DNA of 55,172 nt from an uncultured Microbacteriaceae bacterium (GCA_934661165.1 CAKUJB010000003.1:1-55172); one strand, 5' to 3'; shown: positions 24,325 to 33,266, counted from the stretch's first letter. Made by a program: numbers and translations. The notes: generated from the letters alone by a model not told the origin.

Positions 24325-25350
24325 TCAGCGGACGTCGACGACCAGCACGTCGAGGTCCGGCGACGCGTCCCAGAAGAGGAACGGCGGGGCGGCACCGTAG
24401 TTGATGCCGGCGGCGATGAGCGCCTCGAGACGCTCGCGGTTGGTCTCGCTGCTGAACGTCGCGAGCGTGGTGCCCTTGGCCGCCTCGAGCGGGATGTCCA
24501 TGTTCGTGGCGATCGCCTCGAACACCTTGTCCTGGTTCGCCTCAGCGAACGCGGTGACCTCGTCGATCGCGTCGAGCCACTGCTTCACGAGCTGCGGCTT
24601 CTCGTCGATGACCTTCTGGATCGTCAGGTTCGACAGGCCCGAGATGCCCGCGAGGCCGCCGGCCTGCCACGGGTAGCCGAGCTCGACGCCGCCGGCCGCG
24701 ACGGCCATGCCGCGGAATGGGTCCGGGACCCAGGCCGCGTCGAGCTCACCGCTCTCGAGCAGTGCCGGCATGGCCGGGAAGCCGCCCTGGACGATGACGA
24801 ACTCGACGGTCGTCGGGTCGCCGCCGTCCTTGGCGACGGCCTCGAGGATCGCGAGGTTGCCGTGCGCGCCGGGGCTGTTCGTGCCGACCTTCTTGCCCGC
24901 GAGGTCCTTCCAGCTCGTGGCGCCGGAGGCGGCGCTCGCGACGACGGAGTTCGCGTCGCGCTCGCCCTCGGGGTTGCCGGTCGCGTAGTCGCCGATGATG
25001 CGGACGTCCTCGCCCGCGAGCACGGCCTTGATCGCCGAGATCGGCGAGCCGATCGCGAAGTCGATGTCGCCGGACAGCAGCGACGGGACGGCCTGCGCGC
25101 CACCCGCGGCGGGCAGGATGTTGAGCGTCAGGCCGTGCTTCTCGAAGATGCCTGCCTCGATGCCGGCCCAGATGGCACCGGTCTCGGCGATCGGGAGGGC
25201 GGCGACGTTGACGGTGAACTGCTCGACGGTGTCGGACGCGGTGGTCTCGGCCGGCTCGAGCGGCGCGGGGGCGGTGGTGCCGGAGTCGGTGCAGCCGACG
25301 AGCGCGAACGCTGCGACGAGTGCGACTCCGCCGATGATTGAGCGCTTCAT
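24325..25350 (-). CDS. ABC transporter substrate-binding lipoprotein (NMT1/SsuA-like)
   Basis: 341-residue lipoprotein with signal peptide and lipobox LVGC (Cys20), then a type II periplasmic binding fold (PIAETGAIWAGIEAGIFEKH, LLSGDIDFAIGSP, AGKKVGTNSPGAHGNLAI, ELDAAWVPDPF). Family relatives bind sulfonates, nitrate or pyrimidine precursors; the ligand here is not evident. ATG at 25350 is preceded by AAAGAGGAC. It is the first gene of a four-gene operon and is divergent from an IclR regulator. Confidence 0.92.
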   Translation of the reverse strand: MKRSIIGGVALVAAFALVGCTDSGTTAPAPLEPAETTASDTVEQFTVNVAALPIAETGAIWAGIEAGIFEKHGLTLNILPAAGGAQAVPSLLSGDIDFAIGSPISAIKAVLAGEDVRIIGDYATGNPEGERDANSVVASAASGATSWKDLAGKKVGTNSPGAHGNLAILEAVAKDGGDPTTVEFVIVQGGFPAMPALLESGELDAAWVPDPFRGMAVAAGGVELGYPWQAGGLAGISGLSNLTIQKVIDEKPQLVKQWLDAIDEVTAFAEANQDKVFEAIATNMDIPLEAAKGTTLATFSSETNRERLEALIAAGINYGAAPPFLFWDASPDLDVLVVDVR

Positions 25351-25364
25351 TGCGGGTCCTCTTT

Positions 25365-25492
25365 CATTCCTCGATGAATGCGTGGGTAGTGGGTGGTGCG
25401 CACCGCCCCGAGTCGACGGTTCGGGCGCATCGCTGTTGGGGTGAAAGTCTGACGACTGTCAGGATACCTGGCAAAGCGAGTTTCACTTGAAA
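25365..25492. promoter_or_regulatory. Divergent control region with palindromic sites, ABC operon/iclR
   Basis: Three dyads lie in the 161-bp divergent region: CATTC-6 nt-GAATG (25365-25380, containing a GAATGCG copy), CTGAC-4 nt-GTCAG (25449-25462) and TTTCA-CT-TGAAA (25481-25492). The last sits 5 bp before the iclR -10 box and is the best candidate for an IclR-type operator. Confidence 0.35.
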
Positions 25493-25497
25493 TGGAT

Positions 25498-25503
25498 TAC
25501 GAT
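25498..25503 (+). promoter_or_regulatory. -10 box of iclR-type regulator gene
   Basis: TACGAT, 8 nt before the ATG at 25512, adjacent to the TTTCA-CT-TGAAA palindrome. Confidence 0.45.
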
Positions 25504-25511
25504 CCTGCAAC

Positions 25512-26276
25512 ATGGCGAGATCATCGGCCGGACGCTCGGCGCTCCACCGCGCCGTCGAGGTGCTCGACGCCTTCGACGCCGGCACGCGGGACCTCTCGGT
25601 CACGGAGGTCGCCCAGCGCACGGGCATGCCGCTGTCGACGAGTCACCGCATCCTCGCCGAGCTCGTCGACGTCGGGCTGCTCGAGCGGCAGGACGGCCGG
25701 CGCTACCGGGTGGGCCTGCGGCTCTGGGAGCTCGCCGTGCGCACGCCGGGCGCGCTCGGCATCCGGGAGACGGCGCTGCCGTATCTGCGCCAGGCGCACG
25801 CGCGGATCGGCCAGAGCCTGCAGCTCGGCGTGCTGCAGGGTCGCGAGATGCTCTACCTCGAGCGGCTCTCGGCACCCGGCGCGGTCGAGCACCTCATCAC
25901 GGTCGGCGGCCGGGTGCCGTTCCATGCGACGTCGAGCGGCCTCATCCTCGCCGCCTACGCCGAGGATGCCGTCCGCGAGGCGCTGCTCGCCGAGCCGCTG
26001 CGGCCCTACGCGAACGCCCCGCTCCCGGACCGCGAGGAGCTCGAGCGCGAGTTCGCGGAGATCCGCGCGGCCGGCTACAAGACGACCGTGAACTACATCA
26101 CGCCCGGCACCTCGATCGCCGTGCCGATCTTCGACCCGCTCGGGCACGCCGTCGCGACGATCAACGCGATCGTGCCGAGCAGCGAGCCGCACGAGTCGCA
26201 GGTGCTCGACATCCTCCGCCCGACCTCGGCGGCGATCAGTCGCGCCCTCAACCGCCGGTACCGCGGCGAGGTCTGA
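25512..26276 (+). CDS. IclR family transcriptional regulator
   Basis: 254-residue regulator. The N-terminal winged helix-turn-helix (SALHRAVEVLDAFD, VTEVAQRTGMPLSTSHRILA) is followed by the IclR effector domain (LPYLRQAHARIGQSLQLGVL, VPFHATSSGLILAAYAED, TPGTSIAVPIFDPLGHAVAT). Position opposite an ABC importer operon suggests that it controls that operon in response to the imported compound or a product. It converges with ftsY. Confidence 0.93.
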   Translation: MARSSAGRSALHRAVEVLDAFDAGTRDLSVTEVAQRTGMPLSTSHRILAELVDVGLLERQDGRRYRVGLRLWELAVRTPGALGIRETALPYLRQAHARIGQSLQLGVLQGREMLYLERLSAPGAVEHLITVGGRVPFHATSSGLILAAYAEDAVREALLAEPLRPYANAPLPDREELEREFAEIRAAGYKTTVNYITPGTSIAVPIFDPLGHAVATINAIVPSSEPHESQVLDILRPTSAAISRALNRRYRGEV

Positions 26277-26291
26277 GGCGGGGCCGCGCCG

Positions 26292-26347
26292 CGCATTCGT
26301 CCCGTCGCGATGGCGCCGCTCAGGCGAGCAGCTGCGCGACGAATGCG
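26292..26347. repeat. Inverted GAATGCG pair at the ends of convergent genes
   Basis: CGCATTC at 26292-26298 and GAATGCG at 26341-26347 face each other around the ftsY stop codon (26320-26322), in the convergent junction with the iclR-type gene. With flanking GAC/GTC both copies match the extended 10-mer. Too far apart for a tight hairpin, but arranged like the gene-end pairs known for DNA uptake sequences. Confidence 0.5.
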
Positions 26348-27207
26348 TGGGGCGTGAAGCCGGTGAGGTCGCCGATGCCCTCCCCGGTCCCGACGAGCTT
26401 GACCGGGATGCCGGTGCGCTCCTGGACGGCGAAGACGAAGCCGCCCTTCGCGGAGCCGTCGAGCTTCGTGAGGACGAGACCGGTGACGCCGGCGGCCTCG
26501 ATGAATGCGCTGGCCTGCGCGAGCCCGTTCTGCCCCGTCGTCGCGTCGAGGACGAGGAGCACCTCGGCGATGTCGTCAGCGGTCTCGGATGCGCCGAGCG
26601 CCTTGACGGCGGAGCGGCGGATCTTCGCGAGCTCGTCCATGAGGCCGGACTTCGTCTGGAGTCGCCCGGCGGTGTCGATGATCGCGACGTCGAGCCCCTC
26701 GAGGACCGCGCGCTCGACGGTCTGGTAGGCGACCGAGGCGGGGTCGGCGCCCTCGACCTGCGGGCGGACGATCGCCGCGCCGGCGCGCTCGGCCCAGGTC
26801 GCGAGCTGCTCGACGGCGGCGGCGCGGAAGGTGTCGGCGGCGCCGACGACGACGGTGCGCTGGTAGCCGGCGAGGAACTTCGCGAACTTGCCGATCGTCG
26901 TCGTCTTGCCGACGCCGTTGACGCCCACGATGAGGACGATCGCGGGGCGGGCGGTGAGCCGCAGCGTCGGGTCGAGGCGGCTGAGCCGCTCCTCGAGGAG
27001 CTCGCGGAGCTGGCGCTGCAGGTCGGCGGGATCGGTCGTCCGGTAGCGCTCGACCTGCTCGCGGAGGGTGTCGAGGACCTCCTCGACGAGGTCCGGCCCG
27101 AAGTCGGCCGTGTAGAGGGCCGTCTCGAGATCCTCCCAGGTCGTCTCGTCGATCGTCGGCTTCGCGAAGAGGCCGCGCAGAGCGCCGCCGAGGGACCAGG
27201 AAGCCAT
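26320..27207 (-). CDS. ftsY: Signal recognition particle receptor FtsY
   Basis: SRP receptor GTPase that docks SRP-ribosome complexes at the membrane. The 295-residue protein comprises the N and G domains with GVNGVGKTTT at 95-104, DTFRAAA, IIDTAGRLQTKSGLMDELAK and TKLDGSAKGG; the acidic A domain of E. coli FtsY is reduced to a short N-terminal stretch, as is common in actinobacteria. It lies just downstream of smc. GAATGCG copies at 26341 and 26503 encode Ala-Phe. Confidence 0.96.
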   Translation of the reverse strand: MASWSLGGALRGLFAKPTIDETTWEDLETALYTADFGPDLVEEVLDTLREQVERYRTTDPADLQRQLRELLEERLSRLDPTLRLTARPAIVLIVGVNGVGKTTTIGKFAKFLAGYQRTVVVGAADTFRAAAVEQLATWAERAGAAIVRPQVEGADPASVAYQTVERAVLEGLDVAIIDTAGRLQTKSGLMDELAKIRRSAVKALGASETADDIAEVLLVLDATTGQNGLAQASAFIEAAGVTGLVLTKLDGSAKGGFVFAVQERTGIPVKLVGTGEGIGDLTGFTPHAFVAQLLA

Positions 27208-27213
27208 CCGCCC

Positions 27214-27219
27214 AGTCTA
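27214..27219 (-). promoter_or_regulatory. -10 box of ftsY (leaderless type)
   Basis: TAGACT on the minus strand, 6 nt before the ATG at 27207, in the 52-bp gap after smc. Confidence 0.55.
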
Positions 27220-27259
27220 TGGACCCGGCTTGCGCCCCGCCGCCCGGCGGGCGAGGTAG

Positions 27260-30200
27260 TCAGGCGACGCGCTCGCCGCGCTCCGCGACGCGCTGGCCGA
27301 CCACCGCGCTCACGCCGTCGGAGCGCATCGAGACGCCGTACAGCGCGTCGGCGATCTCCATCGTGCGCTTCTGGTGCGTGATGACGATGAGCTGCGAGTT
27401 CTCGCGGAGGCCCTCCATGACGGCGAGCAGCCGCCCGAGGTTCGCGTCGTCGAGCGCGGCCTCGACCTCGTCCATGATGTAGAACGGCGAGGGGCGGGCC
27501 TTGAAGATCGCGACGAGGAGCGCGACGGCCGCGAGCGAGCGCTCACCGCCGGACAGCAGCGAGAGCCGTTCGATCTTCTTGCCCGCCGGCCGCACATTCA
27601 CCTCGATGCCCGTCGTGAGCAGGTGCTCGGGGTCGGTGAGCCGGATGCTGCCGGTGCCGCCCGGGAAGAGGACTGGGAAGACCTCGGCGAACGCCGCGCG
27701 GGTGTCCTCGAACGCGCTCGCGAAGATGTCCTGCATCTTCTCGTCGAGCTCGTCGATGATCGTGAGCAGGTCCTGTCGCGTCGACTGCAGGTCGGCGAGC
27801 TGCTCGGTCATGAACTTGTGCCGCTGCTCAAGCGCCGCGAACTCCTCGAGCGCGAGCGGGTTCACCCGGCCGAGCTGCGCGAGCCGACGCTCCGCGGCGA
27901 CCAGGCGCGCCTGCTCGGCGGCGCGGTCGAATGGGGCCGGCGGCGCCGCGACCTCGGCCGGCGCAGCCGCGCCACCATCGGCCGTGTCCTCGCCCGCGGT
28001 GTCGTCGGCCTCGCCATCGGCGTCCGCCGCATCGACCCGGGCGACCGTCCCGCCCGGCCCGTACTCGGCGACGAGCACGTCCTCCTCGAGTCCGAGCTCC
28101 TCGGCGGCGCGCTCGATGAGCTGGGAGAGGTGGAGCTTCTTCTCGTAGACCTGCATCTCGAGGCCGTGCACGTTCTCGCTGAGCGCCGCGAGCCGCTCAC
28201 GCAGCTGGATCTCCTTCGCGCGCAGCTCCGAGAGCTCCTCGTGCTGCTTCGCCCGCGCCGCCTCGGCGGCCGCGAGCCGCAGCCTCGCCTCGGTGACGGA
28301 GTGGTCAACGGCATCGATGAATGCGGGGAGCTCCTCCGCCACGGATCTCGCCGCATCGAGCTGGCGGCGCCGGATGACGGCGAGCCGGGCGGCCTCGTCG
28401 GCGGCGGCGCGCTCCCGCTCGAGCTGGGCGGCGAGCTCGTCGGCGCGGGCCCGCTCGGCGCGGACGCGCTCCCGCGCGGTCTCGAGCGCGACCCGGGCCT
28501 CGAGCTCGGCGGCCCGGCGCGACTCGACCTCGGCGAGGAGGCCGTCCCGCTGCGACGCGTCGAGCATGGGGCGAGGCGTCGCGGCGAAGCCGTCGTGCGC
28601 ATTCGTCGCCTCGCGGACAGCCGCGTCTGCGGCCGCGACCGCCTCGGCGGCCGTCGCGAGCGCGGCCGCGTGGCGGGCGGTCTCCGCCTCCGCCGACTCG
28701 GACTGCTTGCGCAGCGCGCCGAGCCGCTCGGAGCGTGCGGCGACGAGCGAGTCGTGCTCCCGGAGGGTGGTGAGCGCGGTCGCGGCGGCGGTCTTCGCCT
28801 GCTCGAGCGCGAGCCGCGCGTCCTCGACCTGGCCGCCGGTCCGTTCGATCCGCGTCGCCACCTCGGCGAGCTGCGTCGCGGCGGCGTCGCGCTCGGCGAC
28901 GAGCTCGAGCCGCGAGCGCTGCTGGCCCGTGCCGCCGCGCACGACGTAGTCGGTGACGACCGTCCCGTCCTGCTCGACCCGCGCCGCGGCGATGAGGGCG
29001 AGGACGCCCGCGGGGGCCGAGATGACGCCGGGGACGGAGGCAGGTGTGGGCCCTGTCGGCTCGGCGATGACGAGCTCGACGCGGCCGAGGTCGTGCTCGG
29101 TCGCGTGGCGGACGGCCGCGAGGGCGGCGGCACGATCCTTCGCGAGGACGGCGTCGGCGAGCGTGCCGAGGGCGGCGGCGACCGCGGACTCCGCGCCGGG
29201 CTCGACCTTGACGTGCTCGGCGACGAGGCCGAGCACTCCCGGCAGCCCCGCGGCGGCGAGGGCGGTCGAGCCGTCGCGGCCCTCGACGGCCATGCCGAGC
29301 GCCTGGGCGCGGGCGGCGAGGGCGTCGCGGTCGCGCTCGTCGACGTGCTGCGCCTCGCGGAGGGCGTCGAGCGCGGCCGTCAGCGTCGCGACCTGCTCGT
29401 CGGCCTGCCGATACGCGGTCTCGAGCGCGGCGGCGGTCTCCTCGGGCACCTCGCCGCCGATCTCCTGGTCGGCGGCCGCGAGCTCCGCCGCGGCGGCCTC
29501 GCGACGCTCGGTCGCCGCGGCGAGGGCCTGCTCCTGACGGAGGTGCTCGCCGCGGGCCGCGGCGAGGCGGGATCGCGCGACGTCGAGCTTCGCGACGTGC
29601 CCGGCGAGCTCGAGCTCGTGACGGGAGACGAGAGCCGACGCGGCGGCGATCTCCTCGTCGAGCGCATCGAGAGCGGCGCGCGCCGTCGCGGTCGCGGCGG
29701 CGGCCCGACCCGCCGACTCCTCGGCCGTGCCGACCTCACCCGCGATCCGGGCGGCCTCCGCTCGCGCCGCATCCACCGATTCCTGGCTCGTCGTCACGGT
29801 CGCGGCGGTCTCGACGGTGCCGCCGAGGAGCGCGATGCGCTGCCCCGCGAGGGTCTGCAGCCCGCGGGCGCGCTGCTGGACGGATTCGAGCCCGTAGGCG
29901 ACGCGTCGGGCGGCGTCGACCTCGTCGTGCTGCTGCGCCGACTCGATGCGCTTCGTGCGCATCGTCGCCTGGTCGAGCTGCTCCTGGATGACGATCCGCT
30001 CCGTCTTGCGCGCCGACTCGCTCCGCGCGACGTCGGCGATCTCGGCCCGCAGCCGGATGATCTCGTCGGCGAGCAGCCGGGCGCGGGCGTCGCGGACCTC
30101 GGCCTGGATCTCCGCGGCCTGCTTCGCGACCTCGGCCTGCTGGCCGAGCGGCTTGAGCTGTCGGCGCAGCTCGCCGGCGAGGTCGCTGAGCCGCGTGAGG

Positions 30201-30760
30201 TTCGCCTGCATCGCGTCGAGTTTGCGGAGGGTCTTCTCCTTGCGGCGCCGGTGCTTGAGGATGCCCGCGGCCTCCTCGATGAAGCCGCGGCGATCCTCGG
30301 GGCTCGCGTGGAGGACCTGGTCGAGCTGGCCCTGCCCGACGATGACGTGCATCTCGCGGCCGAGCCCGGAGTCGCTCAGCAGCTCCTGGACGTCGAGGAG
30401 GCGGCACTGCTCGCCGTTGATCGCGTACTCGCTGCCGCCGTTGCGAAAGAGCGTGCGGGAGATCGTCACCTCGGTGTACTCGATCGGCAGCGCGCCGTCC
30501 GAGTTGTCGATCGTGAGGAGCACCTCGGCGCGGCCGAGGGGTCCGCGCGTCGCCGTGCCGGCGAAGATGACGTCCTCCATCTTGCCGCCGCGCAGCGTCT
30601 TGGCCCCCTGCTCCCCCATGACCCAGGCGAGGGCGTCGACGACGTTCGACTTGCCGGAGCCGTTCGGCCCGACGACGCACGTGACGCCCGGCTCGAACTG
30701 GAACGTCGTCGGCTGCGCGAACGACTTGAAGCCCTTGAGCGTCAGGGACTTCAGGTACAT
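27260..30760 (-). CDS. smc: Chromosome segregation protein SMC
   Basis: 1166-residue structural-maintenance-of-chromosomes ATPase acting with ScpA/ScpB (not in this window). The N-terminal Walker A GPNGSGKSN is at 31-39; two long Ala/Glu/Arg-rich coiled coils flank a hinge around 500-650 (GLPGVLGLVAEHVKVEPGAE); the C-terminal head has signature LLSGGERSLAAV and Walker B FYIMDEVEAALDD. The Ala/Arg composition gives long false open frames on the opposite strand. The start is ATG at 30760 with a leaderless-type -10 box. GAATGCG copies are at 28319 and 28598. Confidence 0.97.
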   Translation of the reverse strand: MYLKSLTLKGFKSFAQPTTFQFEPGVTCVVGPNGSGKSNVVDALAWVMGEQGAKTLRGGKMEDVIFAGTATRGPLGRAEVLLTIDNSDGALPIEYTEVTISRTLFRNGGSEYAINGEQCRLLDVQELLSDSGLGREMHVIVGQGQLDQVLHASPEDRRGFIEEAAGILKHRRRKEKTLRKLDAMQANLTRLSDLAGELRRQLKPLGQQAEVAKQAAEIQAEVRDARARLLADEIIRLRAEIADVARSESARKTERIVIQEQLDQATMRTKRIESAQQHDEVDAARRVAYGLESVQQRARGLQTLAGQRIALLGGTVETAATVTTSQESVDAARAEAARIAGEVGTAEESAGRAAAATATARAALDALDEEIAAASALVSRHELELAGHVAKLDVARSRLAAARGEHLRQEQALAAATERREAAAAELAAADQEIGGEVPEETAAALETAYRQADEQVATLTAALDALREAQHVDERDRDALAARAQALGMAVEGRDGSTALAAAGLPGVLGLVAEHVKVEPGAESAVAAALGTLADAVLAKDRAAALAAVRHATEHDLGRVELVIAEPTGPTPASVPGVISAPAGVLALIAAARVEQDGTVVTDYVVRGGTGQQRSRLELVAERDAAATQLAEVATRIERTGGQVEDARLALEQAKTAAATALTTLREHDSLVAARSERLGALRKQSESAEAETARHAAALATAAEAVAAADAAVREATNAHDGFAATPRPMLDASQRDGLLAEVESRRAAELEARVALETARERVRAERARADELAAQLERERAAADEAARLAVIRRRQLDAARSVAEELPAFIDAVDHSVTEARLRLAAAEAARAKQHEELSELRAKEIQLRERLAALSENVHGLEMQVYEKKLHLSQLIERAAEELGLEEDVLVAEYGPGGTVARVDAADADGEADDTAGEDTADGGAAAPAEVAAPPAPFDRAAEQARLVAAERRLAQLGRVNPLALEEFAALEQRHKFMTEQLADLQSTRQDLLTIIDELDEKMQDIFASAFEDTRAAFAEVFPVLFPGGTGSIRLTDPEHLLTTGIEVNVRPAGKKIERLSLLSGGERSLAAVALLVAIFKARPSPFYIMDEVEAALDDANLGRLLAVMEGLRENSQLIVITHQKRTMEIADALYGVSMRSDGVSAVVGQRVAERGERVA

Positions 30761-30767
30761 GGCGTTC

Positions 30768-30773
30768 AGGCTA
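30768..30773 (-). promoter_or_regulatory. -10 box of smc (leaderless type)
   Basis: TAGCCT on the minus strand, 7 nt before the ATG at 30760. Confidence 0.5.
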
Positions 30774-30867
30774 CCGGCGGGCGGTGCCGGTCTCTGGCTG
30801 ATCCGGGGCGTTCCGCGGTGTTCTTGCGCGTGGCGGTGCGGTTTGGGCGATGCGCCGTGCCCGAACT

Positions 30868-30932
30868 ACTGAGGAATGCGCGAAGTACTGAGCTCTCCGC
30901 CGATTCCTTCAGCACTTCGCGCATTCCTCAGT
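30868..30932. repeat. Long hairpin carrying two inverted GAATGCG words, between osmC and smc
   Basis: Arms of 23 nt at 30868-30890 and 30910-30932 pair at 22 of 23 positions, with a 19-nt loop. Each arm contains GAGGAATGCGCGAAGT, so the hairpin is built from two full copies of the dispersed word. It lies in the 230-bp gap after the osmC stop and before the smc promoter, where it may end osmC transcription; no T-run follows. The rest of the gap shows nothing recognisable. Confidence 0.8.
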
Positions 30933-30990
30933 GCTTCAGGTCGGCGCCTGCCCCGAATCGCGGCCAGCGCACCACTCGCCCCAGGCGCAC

Positions 30991-31557
30991 CTACCCCTTC
31001 GAGACGGTCACCTCGACGGGAGTCGGGTTCTCGAAGAGGTCGAGCACCGGGCAGTTCGCGTCCACGGCCTCGCGCAGCGCCTCGTAGCGCTCAAGGGACT
31101 CTGGCCCGGTCAGCTCGACGTGCAGGCGCACTGCGCTGAACCCCGGCCGCACGCTCGGGTCCTTGCCGAGCAGCCTCGCGGCGTCGAGGTCGCCCTCGGC
31201 GCGCACCCGGATGTCGTCGACGCGGATGCCGAGTGCTTGTGCATACAGGCGGTACACGACGACCTGGCAGCCGATGAGCGAACCGAGGGCGACCTCGACA
31301 GGGCTCGGGGCGACGTCATCGCCGGCGAGGGCCGCCGGCTCGTCGATGAGGAATGCGTGGCTCCCGGCCCGAAGCTGCGTCGCGACCGCGCCGACACCTG
31401 TGCCGTCGACGCGGAAGGTGAGGTGGGCGGCGGAGCGCTGCCGATCGATGCGCGTCGCCCAGTCGGCGCCCGCCGTCGTGAGGCGCTCGGCGCGGGCTTC
31501 GTCCGTGATCTCCGGGACGGCGAACTCAGCGCCGACGGTGGTGGTGTGCGTGCTCAT
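30991..31557 (-). CDS. OsmC/Ohr family peroxiredoxin-like protein
   Basis: 188-residue OsmC-family protein, thiol-dependent reductases of organic or fatty-acid hydroperoxides. The two redox cysteines are C97 (LIGCQVVVY) and C169 (DANCPVLDLF). The N-terminal 40 residues form an extension (PEITDEARAERL) before the OsmC core. The start is ATG at 31557, with -10 box TACCGT 7 nt upstream. A diverged copy of the first 37 residues and of this promoter occurs at 35640-35764. GAATGCG copies are at 31351 and, upstream, 31590. Confidence 0.88.
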   Translation of the reverse strand: MSTHTTTVGAEFAVPEITDEARAERLTTAGADWATRIDRQRSAAHLTFRVDGTGVGAVATQLRAGSHAFLIDEPAALAGDDVAPSPVEVALGSLIGCQVVVYRLYAQALGIRVDDIRVRAEGDLDAARLLGKDPSVRPGFSAVRLHVELTGPESLERYEALREAVDANCPVLDLFENPTPVEVTVSKG

Positions 31558-31564
31558 GGGCGCC

Positions 31565-31570
31565 ACGGTA
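31565..31570 (-). promoter_or_regulatory. -10 box of osmC-type gene (leaderless type)
   Basis: TACCGT on the minus strand, 7 nt before the ATG at 31557; identical hexamer and distance occur at the truncated osmC copy (35759-35764). Confidence 0.5.
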
Positions 31571-31787
31571 GACAGGGCGAGCTGGCCCGCGCATTCCTCG
31601 GTGACGCGCAGCGACACGCGACGACATCGGGCGTCATCGAGCGTCACGCGACGTCATCGGCGACGCCCAGCGAGCGATCGGGAGATCTCCACAGCATCTC
31701 CACACCGTCTCCGCGGCGGCGACAGGTCACTCGTCAAGGATCAAGTGTCGACCGGAGTGCCCGGTGGCCCACACGCAGGAGGATGCC

Positions 31788-32528
31788 ATGTCCCGAAACC
31801 GCACCATTGTGATCAGCGCCGTCGCCGGCGCCCTAGTCGTCGGAGTCGGCATCGGCGTCGCCGGGGTTGGCCTGACGAACGCGGCGGGGTCAGCGGCTGC
31901 GCAGGTCGCCAGCGCGGCTGGTCACACCGATCGCGGCGGCATGGGTGGCGGGAGCGGCTCGGGTGGCGGCATGAGCGGCAGGTCCGGGTCCGAGGCGTCT
32001 GACGCAGGCATGGGCGGCATGTCTGGCATGTCCGGCATGGAGGTCACCGACGAATTCAGCTACCTCACGATGATGATCCCGCATCACATCGAGGCCATCG
32101 AAGCCGCCGAACTCCTCAAGGCCGGCACCGACCGCCCGGAGATGCGGGAGTTCGCGCAGACGATTATCGACACGCAGTCCCGCGAGGTCGAGCAGATGCG
32201 CGCGTGGCTCGCGGCCTGGTACCCGGGTCAGGACACCACCGTCGACTACATGCCGATGATGGGTGACTACACCGGGCTCACGGGCGATGCGCTCGATCGC
32301 GCATTCCTCGAGGACATGATTCCGCACCACATGGCCGCGGTCATGATGTCGCAGCAGTTCGTCACCGGCGACCTCGCCGACCACCCCGAGGTGATCCCCT
32401 TCGCGGAGTCGATCCGCGACACGCAGCGCACCGAGATCATGATGATGCACGACTGGCTCGCCGAATGGTTCGGTGTGACGGGCATGGGCGGCATGGGTGG
32501 CGGCATGGGCCGCGGCATGGGTCACTGA
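31788..32528 (+). CDS. DUF305 family methionine/histidine-rich exported protein
   Basis: 246-residue protein with an N-terminal membrane anchor or signal segment (about 7-30), a Gly/Met/Ser-rich linker, and two DUF305 repeats each carrying MIPHH (96-100 and 177-181), ending in a GMGGMGGGMGRGMGH tail. DUF305 proteins (CopM type) are four-helix metal binders linked to copper tolerance; metal binding here is inferred. I chose ATG at 31788 because GGAGG precedes it; an upstream ATG at 31764 lacks one. The two-component genes follow 48 bp downstream. Confidence 0.88.
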   Translation: MSRNRTIVISAVAGALVVGVGIGVAGVGLTNAAGSAAAQVASAAGHTDRGGMGGGSGSGGGMSGRSGSEASDAGMGGMSGMSGMEVTDEFSYLTMMIPHHIEAIEAAELLKAGTDRPEMREFAQTIIDTQSREVEQMRAWLAAWYPGQDTTVDYMPMMGDYTGLTGDALDRAFLEDMIPHHMAAVMMSQQFVTGDLADHPEVIPFAESIRDTQRTEIMMMHDWLAEWFGVTGMGGMGGGMGRGMGH

Positions 32529-32576
32529 CGAGTGCCGAAGGCGGGTGCCCAGGCGTCCGGGAACTTAGGGTGAGAC

Positions 32577-33266
32577 ATGCCCACGATCCTGGTCGTCGAG
32601 GATGAGCGCGACATTCGCGAGGTGCTCCGTCGGTATCTCGAGCGCGCCGGGCTCTCCGTCCTGACGACGGCATCGGGGGCGGAGGCGCTCCGACTCCTCC
32701 CCACAGCCGATCTCGTGCTCCTCGACCTCGGGCTGCCTGACATCGACGGGGCCGATCTCCTCCGGGAGATTCGCGCCTTCGGTGGCCCGCCGGTCATCGT
32801 GCTCACCGCGCGGAGCACGACCGAGGACCGGATTCGTGGGCTCGAGCTCGGCGCGGACGACTACGTGACGAAACCGTTCAGCCCATACGAGGTCACGCTC
32901 CGGGTGCAGGCGGTCCTGCACCGGCACACGCCAGGTGCCGCGCACGATGGTCCCGTCAGCTACGGGGAGGGCCGCCTCCGCATCGACGACACCTCCCACC
33001 GTGCATGGCTCGATGACGACGAACTCGACCTCACCCCGACCGAGTGGGGTCTGCTGTCCGCGATCGCGGCATCGCCCGGCCGGGTGTACTCCCGCTACGA
33101 ACTCGCGAATCGCGTGCGCGGCTACGAGTACGAGGGGTACGAGCGCACAATCGACACCCACGTGAAGAATCTCCGGCGCAAGCTCGGCGCGGCCGGGGCC
33201 GACATCGTCGAGACGGTCCTCGGTGTCGGCTACCGGCTCGGCATCCGACGGGATGACGCGCAATGA
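32577..33266 (+). CDS. Response regulator, OmpR/PhoB family
   Basis: 229-residue regulator. The receiver domain has acidic pocket E8/D9, phospho-acceptor D50 (LVLLDLGLPD) and K99 (YVTKPFSP); the C-terminal winged helix contains LTPTEWGLLSAIA and RTIDTHVKNLRRKL. It is coupled to the histidine kinase by a 4-nt overlap. It probably controls the DUF305 gene and DoxX-like gene in the same unit, inferred from position. Confidence 0.94.
   Translation: MPTILVVEDERDIREVLRRYLERAGLSVLTTASGAEALRLLPTADLVLLDLGLPDIDGADLLREIRAFGGPPVIVLTARSTTEDRIRGLELGADDYVTKPFSPYEVTLRVQAVLHRHTPGAAHDGPVSYGEGRLRIDDTSHRAWLDDDELDLTPTEWGLLSAIAASPGRVYSRYELANRVRGYEYEGYERTIDTHVKNLRRKLGAAGADIVETVLGVGYRLGIRRDDAQ

Noticed and set aside
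27374..31087. 1237-codon plus-strand open frame opposite smc
   Set aside because: Arg/Leu/Gly/Asp-rich translation without domains; it is the shadow of the Ala/Glu-rich coiled coils of smc at high G+C.
31590..31690. Repeated CGTCATCG and CGTCAC strings upstream of osmC as a regulatory array
   Set aside because: The units are degenerate and spacing is irregular; similar strings upstream of the truncated osmC are better explained by the duplication.
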